DNA of 10,038 bases from Bermanella sp051277445 (GTDB taxonomy: Bacteria > Pseudomonadota > Gammaproteobacteria > Pseudomonadales > Oceanobacteraceae). Positions 1 through 6,758 of the stretch are shown one piece after another (the stretch's first letter is position 1; every line of letters begins with the position of its first letter). Under the pieces are notes generated by a model. It ran no database searches. It worked only from the letters and a program-made list of their open reading frames with translations, and was not told the origin of the DNA. Both the position numbers and the translations under genes were made by a program. Location: NCBI GenBank assembly GCA_051277445.1, contig JBNMQC010000084.1, positions 1 through 10,038 of the forward strand, in the 5' to 3' direction.

Positions 1-276
1 CACTTGCTGGATAGCATCAAAATTCCAGTAAATAATTTCGGTGTACAAGGTTTGCAGTTGCTGAGCCAGTTCAAGCCCTTGCAGTGATGAAGCCTGCTGG
101 GCCAAGGCCTTTTGTTGACTATTGAGGTTATTGGTATTGCTGACAGCTTGCTTTTGTTGCTCGCTAAAGCCTTCCGATAAATCACTGATATCCATCAGTA
201 GTACGCCCATGGCGACTAAGAATAGGGCCAGAGGAATACATGAGAGCAATATGACGCGGGCCGTTAAGCTTTTCAT
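1..276 (-). CDS. N-terminal part of a membrane-anchored sensor-like protein (partial)
   Basis: The first 92 codons of a minus-strand gene are visible; the rest lies beyond the left edge. The ATG at 276 is the only plausible start, because an in-frame TAA lies ten codons upstream with no other start codon between. The product begins MKSLTARVILLSCIPLALFL, a short positive end followed by a hydrophobic segment of about 20 residues (about 8-28), so it is an uncleaved signal anchor. Residues about 30-75 are rich in Gln, Ala, Ser and Leu and look like a periplasmic helical, coiled-coil-prone region, followed by LYTEIIYWNFDAIQQV. This layout is typical of methyl-accepting chemotaxis proteins, histidine kinases and diguanylate cyclases, but no output domain is in view, so the class cannot be decided. 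It lies 105 nt downstream of the acetyltransferase stop on the same strand, and a large palindrome sits in that gap. Confidence 0.7.
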   Translation of the reverse strand, partial: MKSLTARVILLSCIPLALFLVAMGVLLMDISDLSEGFSEQQKQAVSNTNNLNSQQKALAQQASSLQGLELAQQLQTLYTEIIYWNFDAIQQV

Positions 277-330
277 TGGGCTATCCGTGGTGTTCTTACC
301 ATTTTAGCTTAGCTAGCGTCGGCATAACCG

Positions 331-366
331 CAATTTGAAATTGGGTTATTTGTACAAATAACTCAA
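331..366. repeat. Two abutting palindromes upstream of the left-edge sensor gene
   Basis: Two inverted repeats overlap by three bases. The first, 331-343, is CAATTT-G-AAATTG. The second, 341-366, is a 26-bp palindrome centred at 353/354 with a perfect 18-bp core (GTTATTTGTACAAATAAC, 345-362) and one mismatched pair (344/363, a G-U pair in RNA). They lie between the acetyltransferase stop (382) and the start of the sensor gene (276), 55-90 nt upstream of the latter. The arms are AT-rich and no T-run follows on either strand, so this is a poor terminator. A dyad binding site for a dimeric regulator is a reasonable reading, but no cognate regulator is identifiable. Confidence 0.55.
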
Positions 367-381
367 TGACTTAGCGGGGGA

Positions 382-822
382 TCAAAGGCTTAAGCCATAG
401 GCGTAAAACTCAGTATCCCTCTCATAACCCTCACTTTCGTACAGTGCTTGACCTATAAGGTTGTCCTTTGCGGTCTCTAATGTAATGCATTGTGCGTTTG
501 TTTCTTGGGCCAGTTGCTTGGCTCGCTGCATTAGCTTTCTTGCGATACCTTTGCCACGCCCATCGGGGGTGACAAACAGGTCATACAGTATCCAGCGCTT
601 ACTCATGCTAACGGACTCCCAGCTGGGGTAGAGCTGAACAAACCCCAGGGTGTTGTTTTTGACCTGGGCAATAAAAATAATGGATTCATTGTTTTCAAGG
701 TTATGCCGCAGAAACTCGGTGGCGCCTAAAAGGTCGCTGTCTTGACGATAAAATTGTCGATAGGCATCAAATAATTTGGCCACACTGCCTATGTGTTCGA
801 TGTTTGCTTGCAAAATGTTCAT
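382..822 (-). CDS. GNAT-family N-acetyltransferase
   Basis: A 146-residue single-domain protein of the GNAT (Gcn5-related) superfamily, which transfers an acyl group from acyl-CoA to an amine; it is cytosolic. Motif A is clear: a beta strand and turn (LYDLFVTPDGRGKGIA, about 79-94) carry the acetyl-CoA pyrophosphate-binding signature R-G-K-G-I-A, followed by a helix (RKLMQRAKQLA). The C-terminal part (ITLETAKDN, then ALYESEGYERDTEFYAY) matches motif B, with the usual pattern of an aromatic residue after ExxG. The length is normal for the family. The ATG at 822 is preferred over the upstream in-frame GTG at 828, because a GGAG Shine-Dalgarno sequence lies five bases before the ATG and the GTG would overlap it. 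Substrate is unknown: stand-alone GNATs act on antibiotics, polyamines, amino acids or protein N-termini. A strong terminator ends only 24 nt upstream of the start codon, so expression may rely on read-through. Confidence 0.88.
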   Translation of the reverse strand: MNILQANIEHIGSVAKLFDAYRQFYRQDSDLLGATEFLRHNLENNESIIFIAQVKNNTLGFVQLYPSWESVSMSKRWILYDLFVTPDGRGKGIARKLMQRAKQLAQETNAQCITLETAKDNLIGQALYESEGYERDTEFYAYGLSL

Positions 823-846
823 AAACACTCCGTTGAAATGGACAGC

Positions 847-881
847 AAAAAAAAGGCGCTCACTTTTCAGTTGCGCCTTTT
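847..881 (-). terminator. Intrinsic terminator of the aldehyde dehydrogenase gene
   Basis: Read on the minus strand, a nine-base stem (AAAAGGCGC, 873-881, pairing with GCGCCTTTT, 851-859) encloses a 13-nt loop and runs into eight consecutive Ts (854 down to 847). It lies 49 nt past the dehydrogenase stop at 931, as expected for a Rho-independent terminator. On the plus strand the T-run is only TTTT then A, so termination in that direction would be weak. Confidence 0.85.
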
Positions 882-930
882 AGTGTTGAGCAAAACGCGC
901 GTGCGCCTCGTTCATTTTGTCACATGGAAA

Positions 931-2424
931 TTAGTTAAGTTCAATCCAAGTGGTTTTCAGTTCAGTGTAATCGTCCATGGCATGTAATGATTTATCACGG
1001 CCATTACCGGACTCTTTAAAGCCACCAAACGGTACAGTGATATCACCACCAAAGTAGTTGTTCACACCCATGGTGCCAGTGCGAACACCTTTAGCGACTT
1101 TAAGCGCGGTATTGATATTGTTACTCCATACGGCACCGGCTAACCCGTAAGGGGAGTCGTTGGCAATGCGAATGGCATCGGCTTCGTCTTTGAATTTAAT
1201 CACAGACATAACCGGGCCAAAGATTTCTTCTTGGGCGATGCGCATGCTGTTATCCACGTCGGCAAAAATGGTGGCTTCGTGGTAGAAACCGCCCGTTTCA
1301 GATTGTGTCACTTTGCCGCCCAATACAAGGCGTGCGCCTTCTTCTTGGCCGATGTTCACGTAACGCTGAATGTTTTCAAGCTGGCTTGGGTTGATGATGG
1401 CGCCCATGCGGTTGTTTAAATCTAATGGGTTACCTTCTTTCCACGCTTTTGCATGTTCAACCACTTTGGCTAAAAACTCATCGTAAATGCTTTCTTGAAT
1501 TAACAAGCGGGTACCGGCAGTACAGGTTTGTCCGCAGTTATAAAAGCCACCTACGGCGGCCATTTCTGCAGCGGTTTCTAGGTCCGCATCGGCGAATACG
1601 ATGTTGGCGCTCTTGCCGCCTAGCTCTAAGAAGGTACGCTTCAAGTTCGATTGACCGGCGTACTGCATCAATAACTTGCCCACGTTGGTGGAACCTGTGA
1701 AGGTTTGGCCATCAATGTCTGGGTGCAAAGATAAGTGCTTACCCAGGTTAATACCGTCACCGGGTAATACGTTTAATACGCCATCCGGTAGGCCGGCTTC
1801 GGTTGCTAACTGTGCAATACGCAGTGCCGTCATTGGGGTTTTTGGGTCAGGTTTAAGAATAACCGAGTTACCCGTGGCAAGGGCCGGGGCCAGTTTCCAT
1901 GCGGTGGTGGAAAGCGGGAAGTTCCAAGGCACAATGGCCAGCACCACACCTAACGGTAAACGCTCAACTAAGGCGATGGTGTTGTGTGGGGTTGGGGCGA
2001 TTTCTTCGTATACTTTATCGATGGCTTCAGCGGTCCAGCGAATGGTGTTAAGCGCACTGGGTACGTCTATATCAAATGTATCGCTGATGGGTTTGCCCGC
2101 ATCTAGGCTTTCAAGTAGCGCGATTTCAGCGTGATTTTCTTCAATTAATTGTGCCCAGCGTAATAAAACTTTTTTACGCTCGCCCGGTGCCATGTGCGCC
2201 CAAACACCACTTTCAAAAGTGTCGCGCGCATTTTTCACCGCGATGTCGGCGTCTTCAGGGGTGCAATCGGCAACCTGAGTGATCACTTGACCATTGGCTG
2301 GGTTGACCGTGGCTTCGGTTTTGCCGCTCAGGGAGTCGACATTTTTACCATTGATGATGGCTTGGTTTGGATACTGGACTTCTTTGGCTAAAGCTTCCCA
2401 GTTGATGCTGTTTACGTCTGACAT
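931..2424 (-). CDS. puuC: NAD(P)-dependent aminoaldehyde dehydrogenase, PuuC/KauB type
   Basis: A 497-residue aldehyde dehydrogenase that should oxidise an aldehyde to the carboxylic acid with NAD(P)+ in the cytosol. All class-defining residues are in place (497-residue numbering): VPWNFPLS with Asn168, ILKP with Lys191, LELGGKS with the general base Glu267, FYNCGQTC with the nucleophile Cys301, and EEIFGP near 399. The ending GNGRDKSLHAMDDYTELKTTWI closely resembles Escherichia coli PuuC (gamma-glutamyl-aminobutyraldehyde dehydrogenase) and Pseudomonas KauB, which accept omega-amino and guanidino aldehydes. ATG 2424 is preferred over ATG 2430 (two residues longer), because the only purine-rich ribosome-binding candidate, GAGA, lies six bases before 2424 and directly abuts 2430. 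It follows bauR on the same strand after 197 nt with no terminator visible between, so co-transcription is possible. Given the beta-alanine genes nearby, 3-aminopropanal is an attractive substrate (inference). It could instead be a broad-range betaine-type aldehyde dehydrogenase. Confidence 0.9.
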   Translation of the reverse strand: MSDVNSINWEALAKEVQYPNQAIINGKNVDSLSGKTEATVNPANGQVITQVADCTPEDADIAVKNARDTFESGVWAHMAPGERKKVLLRWAQLIEENHAEIALLESLDAGKPISDTFDIDVPSALNTIRWTAEAIDKVYEEIAPTPHNTIALVERLPLGVVLAIVPWNFPLSTTAWKLAPALATGNSVILKPDPKTPMTALRIAQLATEAGLPDGVLNVLPGDGINLGKHLSLHPDIDGQTFTGSTNVGKLLMQYAGQSNLKRTFLELGGKSANIVFADADLETAAEMAAVGGFYNCGQTCTAGTRLLIQESIYDEFLAKVVEHAKAWKEGNPLDLNNRMGAIINPSQLENIQRYVNIGQEEGARLVLGGKVTQSETGGFYHEATIFADVDNSMRIAQEEIFGPVMSVIKFKDEADAIRIANDSPYGLAGAVWSNNINTALKVAKGVRTGTMGVNNYFGGDITVPFGGFKESGNGRDKSLHAMDDYTELKTTWIELN

Positions 2425-2621
2425 GGTCATTCTCGCATGGTTATTGCGCTGTTATGGCAATATTGGTGCATTTGGCCGTCGATTAAGGGTTTACCCCTTG
2501 AAGATGTAGGACGACTTTCCTTATTTTGCTCTATCTTGCTGCTGGTGAGCGCCAGTGTCTATATAGCTAGGTAGGTAGATGAATTCAGTTTAGTGGTCTT
2601 TTTCGGTTTCGTTTTGACTCT

Positions 2622-3539
2622 TTAGGCTTTTTCTAATTCTTCTAAGTAAGCATCTAAAATCAAATTATTCATAGCCCCTTTGCGCGTTATGGCAGAAAAA
2701 TGCGTATGAAATTTTCGGCTGTGTTCACCAATGGCGCGCAGCTTATCTTGGGACACCCAGCGCTCGGCAAAGTGAGTGGGTAAAAAACCCACAAAGCGGC
2801 CGGTTAAAATCAAAAACGCGATGCCTTCACGGTCGCTGCTGGTGGCGCTGACTTTTAACATGGTTTGCTGTTGTTTGATCTGCGCCGGTTGCGGGTAGTT
2901 GGGCAGCACCGCATCGTATTGTGAGAGGGCTTGGTCGCTGATGTGTTCCAGCTCTTGGTCAAATAGCGGGTGCTGGTCAGAGCAATACAGCAGAGACTTC
3001 TCTTTATATAAGGGCAAATAATTCAAGCCGGGCAGGGAGCGCAAATCCGGCACCACACCGATGTGCAGGTGGCCATCGAGAATGGCGGTCTCGATATCAT
3101 TAGGTGGCATCATACGAATGTTAATGGTTACCTGTGGCGCACGGTGTTTCAGCGTGCTTAACGCACGGGTGATGCGCATTTGCGGAATGGTCACCATGTT
3201 ATCGGTGATGCCAATATTTAAATCACCTATTAAGTCGGTGTTGATCGCATTGATCTGCGACTTAAAGGTTTCAAGACTGGCCAATAACTGTAGGGCACTT
3301 TGATACACCTGACTGCCTTGCTCGGTAACGGAGAAACCAGAGCGCCCGCGCAGGCACAGCTTCATATTCAATAGGGACTCCAGCTCGCTAATGGCCAAGC
3401 TAATGGCTGGGCGGCTGATGTTCAGCTCAACTTCGGCCGGGGCAAAGCCACCGGATTCCACCACCACCTTATATATGCGCAATAAGCGTATGTGCGCGTC
3501 ACCTAACTGTCGTGGCAGTAAGTTCTTGTTTTTGCTCAT
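2622..3539 (-). CDS. bauR: LysR-family regulator, probable BauR
   Basis: A 305-residue LysR-type transcriptional regulator. The winged helix-turn-helix covers residues about 14-75, with the recognition region AEVELNISRPAISLAISELE at 35-54 and the wing CLRGRSGFSVTEQG. It is followed by a linker helix and a two-lobed effector-binding domain (about 100-300: GDLNIGITDN, HIGVVPDLRSLPGL, LTGRFVGFLP). ATG 3539 is chosen over a TTG 51 nt upstream, which would add a non-family leader. No good Shine-Dalgarno precedes the ATG, consistent with low expression of a regulator. The gene is divergent from the transaminase gene with 167 nt between start codons, the classic arrangement in which a LysR protein controls its neighbour. 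In Pseudomonas aeruginosa, BauR sits divergently next to bauABCD and activates it in response to beta-alanine. Assignment as BauR rests on this synteny and family; the ligand is inferred. Confidence 0.88.
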   Translation of the reverse strand: MSKNKNLLPRQLGDAHIRLLRIYKVVVESGGFAPAEVELNISRPAISLAISELESLLNMKLCLRGRSGFSVTEQGSQVYQSALQLLASLETFKSQINAINTDLIGDLNIGITDNMVTIPQMRITRALSTLKHRAPQVTINIRMMPPNDIETAILDGHLHIGVVPDLRSLPGLNYLPLYKEKSLLYCSDQHPLFDQELEHISDQALSQYDAVLPNYPQPAQIKQQQTMLKVSATSSDREGIAFLILTGRFVGFLPTHFAERWVSQDKLRAIGEHSRKFHTHFSAITRKGAMNNLILDAYLEELEKA

Positions 3540-3603
3540 ATTGTGGCCGTTTAGGGGATGAAATGAAGGGGATATTGTTAAATAGCCCAATAGATAAGTA
3601 AAC

Positions 3604-3616
3604 AGTTAACTTAACT
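3604..3616. repeat. 13-bp palindrome, candidate regulator half of the bauR-bauA operator
   Basis: AGTTAA-C-TTAACT is a perfect inverted repeat with a single central base. It lies about 90 nt upstream of the bauA start codon and about 65 nt upstream of the bauR start codon. Its position suits a LysR recognition site, but it does not contain a textbook T-N11-A box. Confidence 0.4.
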
Positions 3617-3618
3617 TT

Positions 3619-3635
3619 ATAAATTTAGAATTTAT
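3619..3635. repeat. 17-bp palindrome, candidate activation site at the bauA promoter
   Basis: ATAAATT-TAG-AATTTAT is a perfect inverted repeat with a three-base centre, starting two bases after the neighbouring palindrome. It lies about 72-88 nt upstream of the bauA ATG, next to or overlapping the likely -35 region. The sequence is very AT-rich, so chance symmetry cannot be excluded. Confidence 0.4.
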
Positions 3636-3706
3636 TAAACTAAAGCCTAGGGCAATAATCGAATCATCGATTTAACACATAAATTGCTTTGATCTGGGAA
3701 AACGAA

Positions 3707-5044
3707 ATGAGCGATAACAATAAATACGCCGGCTTAAGCCAAGAGCAGTTAGACAGTCATTGGATGCCGTTCACCGGTAACCGTCAGTTTAAACAAGACC
3801 CACGCCTCATCGTCAGCGCCGAAGGCCGCTACTACACCGATGCACAAGGTCGTAAAATCTTTGATGGTCTGTCTGGTTTGTGGACCTGTGGTTTAGGCCA
3901 CAGCCGCCCAGAAATTACCGAAGCCATTGCTAAACAAGCCAAAGAATTGGATTACTCGCCAGCGTTTCAGTTTGGTCACCCAAAAGCGTTTGAACTGTCA
4001 CACCGCATTACTCAGTTCACACCCAACGGTTTGAACCGTGTGTTCTTTACCGGTTCTGGTTCTGAGTCTGTTGAAACAGCCCTTAAAATTGCGCGTGGTT
4101 ACTGGCGTAAAAAAGGCCAACCTGCCAAGACCCGTTTCATCGGTCGTTCTAAGGGTTATCACGGTGTGAACTTTGGTGGTATTTCGGTAGGTGGTATTGG
4201 CCCTAACCGTGCGATTTACGGTCAAGGCATTGAAGCGGCGCACTTACCGCATACTATGATTCCTGAAAACGCGTTCTCGAAAGGTATGCCAACTGAAGGG
4301 GCTTACCTAGCTGACGATCTAGAGCAAATGATCGCCATTTATGATGCCTCAAACGTGGCCGCTGTGATTGTTGAGCCAATGGCCGGTTCTGCCGGTGTGA
4401 TTCCACCACCAGTGGGTTACCTAAAGCGTCTACGTGAATTGTGTACCAAGCACGACATCCTATTAATTTTTGATGAAGTGATCACCGCGTTTGGTCGTAT
4501 GGGTTCTAAAACCGGTGCTGAAGAATTTGATGTGGTGCCTGACATCATGACCACCGCTAAGCAGCTAACCAATGGTGTGGTGCCTATGGGTGCCGTGATC
4601 GCCAAGCAAGAAATTTACGATACCTTCATGGAGCAAGGCGGCCCTGAGTACATGTTAGAGCTGCCACACGGTTACACGTATTCAGCGCACCCAGTTGCCT
4701 GTGCAGCCGGTCTTGCGTCTTTGGATATTCTAGAAAAAGAAGAAATGCCACAACGCGTGAAAGCCATGGCGCCACAATTTGAAGAAATGCTGCATGGTCT
4801 GAAAGGCACACAACACATTACGGACATTCGTAACTATGGTTTTGCCGGTGCCATGACGGTGGCAGCAAAAGACGGTCAGCCAGCGCTGCGTCCTTATGAA
4901 ATTGCCATGAAGATGTGGGAGAAAGGTTTCTATGTGCGTTATGGCGGCGACACCATTCAATTGGGTCTACCGTTCACCACAGAGCTAAATGAAATTGATA
5001 GCTTGATTAACGCATTGGGTGAATCGTTTAACGAAGTGGAATAA
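3707..5044 (+). CDS. bauA: Beta-alanine (omega-amino acid):pyruvate transaminase
   Basis: A 445-residue class III, PLP-dependent aminotransferase, cytosolic, that moves the amino group of beta-alanine to pyruvate to give malonate semialdehyde and L-alanine. Visible signatures are the phosphate-binding loop TGSGSE (115-120), the cofactor-stacking motif GYHG (150-153), the PLP-ring aspartate in IFDEVITAFGR (Asp256), the Schiff-base lysine in TTAKQLTNG (Lys285), and the RYGGDTIQLGLPF segment whose Arg411 corresponds to the carboxylate-binding arginine of Pseudomonas omega-transaminases. The N-terminal HWMPFT and DGLSGLWTCGLGH stretches are typical of this subfamily rather than of ornithine or GABA transaminases, and the length matches. 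ATG 3707 is chosen over an in-frame TTG at 3689 because GGGA lies seven bases before it. Arginine is coded almost only by CGT/CGC, suggesting high expression. It is the first gene of the bauA-bauC pair. Related enzymes also use other omega-amines, so substrate range is inferred. Confidence 0.93.
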   Translation: MSDNNKYAGLSQEQLDSHWMPFTGNRQFKQDPRLIVSAEGRYYTDAQGRKIFDGLSGLWTCGLGHSRPEITEAIAKQAKELDYSPAFQFGHPKAFELSHRITQFTPNGLNRVFFTGSGSESVETALKIARGYWRKKGQPAKTRFIGRSKGYHGVNFGGISVGGIGPNRAIYGQGIEAAHLPHTMIPENAFSKGMPTEGAYLADDLEQMIAIYDASNVAAVIVEPMAGSAGVIPPPVGYLKRLRELCTKHDILLIFDEVITAFGRMGSKTGAEEFDVVPDIMTTAKQLTNGVVPMGAVIAKQEIYDTFMEQGGPEYMLELPHGYTYSAHPVACAAGLASLDILEKEEMPQRVKAMAPQFEEMLHGLKGTQHITDIRNYGFAGAMTVAAKDGQPALRPYEIAMKMWEKGFYVRYGGDTIQLGLPFTTELNEIDSLINALGESFNEVE

Positions 5045-5056
5045 TCACTTCAACAA

Positions 5057-5099
5057 AGGATGGGTTAGCCGGAGACACACGAGCCGCGTCACCCATCGA
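5057..5099 (+). other. Intercistronic stem-loop between bauA and bauC
   Basis: In the 89-nt spacer, GATGGGT (5059-5065) pairs perfectly with ACCCATC (5091-5097) around a 25-nt GC-rich loop. There is no T-run, so it is not an intrinsic terminator. It may stabilise the upstream message or tune relative expression; no function is shown. It is followed by the bauC leader with its own strong ribosome-binding site. Confidence 0.4.
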
Positions 5100-5133
5100 C
5101 CAACAGAATTTAATAATAGGTAAGGATAAAAAC

Positions 5134-6624
5134 ATGAACGTAGTTGGACATTTAATTAACGGTGAAATGGTAAACGATACCGCCCGTACTCAAGACGTAT
5201 TCAACCCAGCAACGGGTAAAGCCGAAAAAAAAGTGGCACTTGCCTCTAAGCAAACCACTGAGCAAGCCATCGCAGCAGCGCAAGCCGCTTACCCAGAATG
5301 GCGCAACACGCCACCGATTAAACGTGCACGCATCATGTTCCGCTTCAAAGAATTGCTAGAAGCCAACGCCGATAAAATCTGCAAAATGATCGGTGAAGAG
5401 CACGGTAAAATTTCTCACGATGCAGCCGGTGAATTACAGCGCGGTATCGAAAACGTTGAGTTCGCCTGTGGCGCACCTGAACTGTTAAAAGGCGAGCACA
5501 GCCGTAACGTCGGCCCAGGTATCGATTCTTGGAGCGAGTTTCAACCACTAGGTGTGGTTGCCGGTATTACACCGTTCAACTTCCCAGCCATGGTTCCTAT
5601 GTGGATGTTCCCACTGGCCATCGTATGCGGTAACACCTTTGTGCTTAAGCCATCTGAGCGTGATCCGTCTTCTACTATGTACATTGCACAACTGCTACAA
5701 GAAGCGGGCCTACCGGACGGCGTAATGAACGTGGTAAACGGCGATAAAGAATCCGTAGACGTACTATTAACAGACGAGCGCGTAAAAGCGGTTAGCTTCG
5801 TAGGTTCAACTCCAATTGCGGAATACATTTACGCAACAGCCAATGCCAACGGAAAACGTTGTCAGGCATTGGGTGGTGCGAAAAACCACGCCATCGTTAT
5901 GCCAGATGCCGACATTGATAACGCCGTTAACCAATTATTAGGTGCTGCGTTTGGCTCTTCTGGCGAGCGCTGCATGGCGTTGTCGGTTGCCGTTGCCGTT
6001 GGCGATGAAGCCGGTGATGCACTTGTAAGCAAAATGAAAGAAGCCATGTCTGGTTTAACCGTAGGTGCCTACACCAATGCATCTAACGACTTTGGTCCTG
6101 TGATCACGTCTGCACACAAAGAAAAAGTACAAGGCTACATTTCAAGTGCAGAGCAAGACGGCGCCACTATCGTAGTAGACGGTCGTGACCCGAAAGTAGA
6201 CGGCTTTGAAGACGGTTTCTTTGTAGGTGCTACCTTGATCGACAACGTAACCGCCAACATGAACAGCTACGAAGAAGAAATCTTCGGCCCTGTACTGCAA
6301 GTGGTGCGTGTTAAAACCATGGAAGAAGCCATGAAGCTGATCAACGATCACGAATACGGTAACGGTACCTGTATCTTTACCCGTGATGGCGAAGCAGCCC
6401 GTTACTTCTCTGACAACATTCAAGTGGGTATGGTCGGCATTAACGTACCGCTACCTGTGCCAGTGGCTTACCACAGCTTTGGTGGTTGGAAGCGTTCATT
6501 GTTTGGTGATCTACACGCATACGGCCCAGACGGCGTACGTTTTTACACCAAGCGTAAAACCATCACTCAGCGCTGGCCTTCAAGTGGCGTGCGTGAAGGC
6601 GTGAGCATGTCCTTCCCAAGCTAA
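5134..6624 (+). CDS. bauC: CoA-acylating (methyl)malonate-semialdehyde dehydrogenase
   Basis: A 496-residue enzyme of the MmsA/IolA branch of the aldehyde dehydrogenases. It converts malonate semialdehyde (or methylmalonate semialdehyde) with CoA and NAD+ to acetyl-CoA (or propionyl-CoA) and CO2. The branch is identified by GITPFNFPAMVPMWMFP (Asn149), the nucleophile in SSGERCMALS (Cys280), and CQALGGAKNHAIVMPDAD, where the general-base Glu of ordinary aldehyde dehydrogenases is replaced by Ala245, as expected for a CoA-dependent enzyme. EEIFGP (381-386) and the ending GPDGVRFYTKRKTITQRWP also fit. ATG 5134 is supported by AAGGA (5122-5126) with seven bases between. It lies 89 nt after bauA on the same strand and before a shared terminator, so the two form one unit. 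Next to a beta-alanine transaminase the expected substrate is malonate semialdehyde; automated pipelines may label it mmsA, and activity in valine or inositol breakdown is not excluded. Confidence 0.93.
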   Translation: MNVVGHLINGEMVNDTARTQDVFNPATGKAEKKVALASKQTTEQAIAAAQAAYPEWRNTPPIKRARIMFRFKELLEANADKICKMIGEEHGKISHDAAGELQRGIENVEFACGAPELLKGEHSRNVGPGIDSWSEFQPLGVVAGITPFNFPAMVPMWMFPLAIVCGNTFVLKPSERDPSSTMYIAQLLQEAGLPDGVMNVVNGDKESVDVLLTDERVKAVSFVGSTPIAEYIYATANANGKRCQALGGAKNHAIVMPDADIDNAVNQLLGAAFGSSGERCMALSVAVAVGDEAGDALVSKMKEAMSGLTVGAYTNASNDFGPVITSAHKEKVQGYISSAEQDGATIVVDGRDPKVDGFEDGFFVGATLIDNVTANMNSYEEEIFGPVLQVVRVKTMEEAMKLINDHEYGNGTCIFTRDGEAARYFSDNIQVGMVGINVPLPVPVAYHSFGGWKRSLFGDLHAYGPDGVRFYTKRKTITQRWPSSGVREGVSMSFPS

Positions 6625-6658
6625 GCCGTCATGGATGGCTAAACATTTGTGTAAAAAG

Positions 6659-6686
6659 AAAACCGCAGCTTGTCTGCGGTTTTTTT
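6659..6686 (+). terminator. Intrinsic terminator of the bauA-bauC unit
   Basis: AAAACCGCAG (6659-6668) pairs with CTGCGGTTTT (6674-6683) around a five-base loop, and the T-run continues to 6686 (seven Ts). It lies 34 nt after the bauC stop and ends the unit before the chemoreceptor gene. The As on the 5' side also allow weak termination on the other strand. Confidence 0.92.
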
Positions 6687-6758
6687 GTGGATTTCAGTCA
6701 GGTGGCCTGCAGCTTGTTAACTTTTGGCTATAGTTAAAAAACGGCTACGGAAAAAACC

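Larger units (their letters stand above)
3540..3706. promoter_or_regulatory. Divergent bauR-bauA promoter/operator region
   Basis: This 167-nt AT-rich gap holds the start regions of both divergent genes. Two palindromes near its middle (3604-3616 and 3619-3635) are candidate LysR-protein sites. A possible bauA -10 element is AATAAT at 3654-3659; a suitably spaced -35 region would be the poor TTTATT at 3631-3636, overlapping the second palindrome, as expected for a promoter that needs an activator. The bauA ribosome-binding site GGGA (3696-3699) lies seven bases before ATG 3707. The promoter elements are tentative. Confidence 0.5.

Noticed and set aside
122..307. 61-codon open frame on the plus strand at the left edge
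   Set aside because: It is antisense to the membrane-anchor gene on the minus strand, whose N-terminus reads as a convincing signal anchor.
341..366. Reading the 26-bp palindrome as the acetyltransferase terminator
   Set aside because: The stem is AT-rich and is not followed by a run of Ts on the minus strand, unlike the three clear terminators in this window.
793..987. 64-codon open frame on the plus strand across the acetyltransferase-dehydrogenase spacer
   Set aside because: It overlaps both genes and the terminator hairpin, and has no ribosome-binding site or recognisable protein features.
1676..2134. 152-codon open frame on the plus strand
   Set aside because: It lies wholly antisense to the aldehyde dehydrogenase gene, whose frame has intact catalytic motifs. 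The antisense product shows no recognisable domain.
2535..2560. Sigma54-like promoter (minus strand, TGGCGC...AGCA) upstream of the dehydrogenase
   Set aside because: The spacing between the GG and GC elements is one base short and the -12 element lacks TTGC. The segment is better described as a short hairpin with CTGG/CCAG arms.
2565..2581. Triplicated TAGG-like repeat (GCTAGGTAGGTAGATG)
   Set aside because: Only two to three units of four bases in an intergenic gap; consistent with chance or simple slippage.
6700..6758. Flagellar sigma28 promoter in front of the chemoreceptor gene
   Set aside because: No TAAA element with a correctly spaced GCCGATAA-like element was found; only a lone TATAGT is visible.
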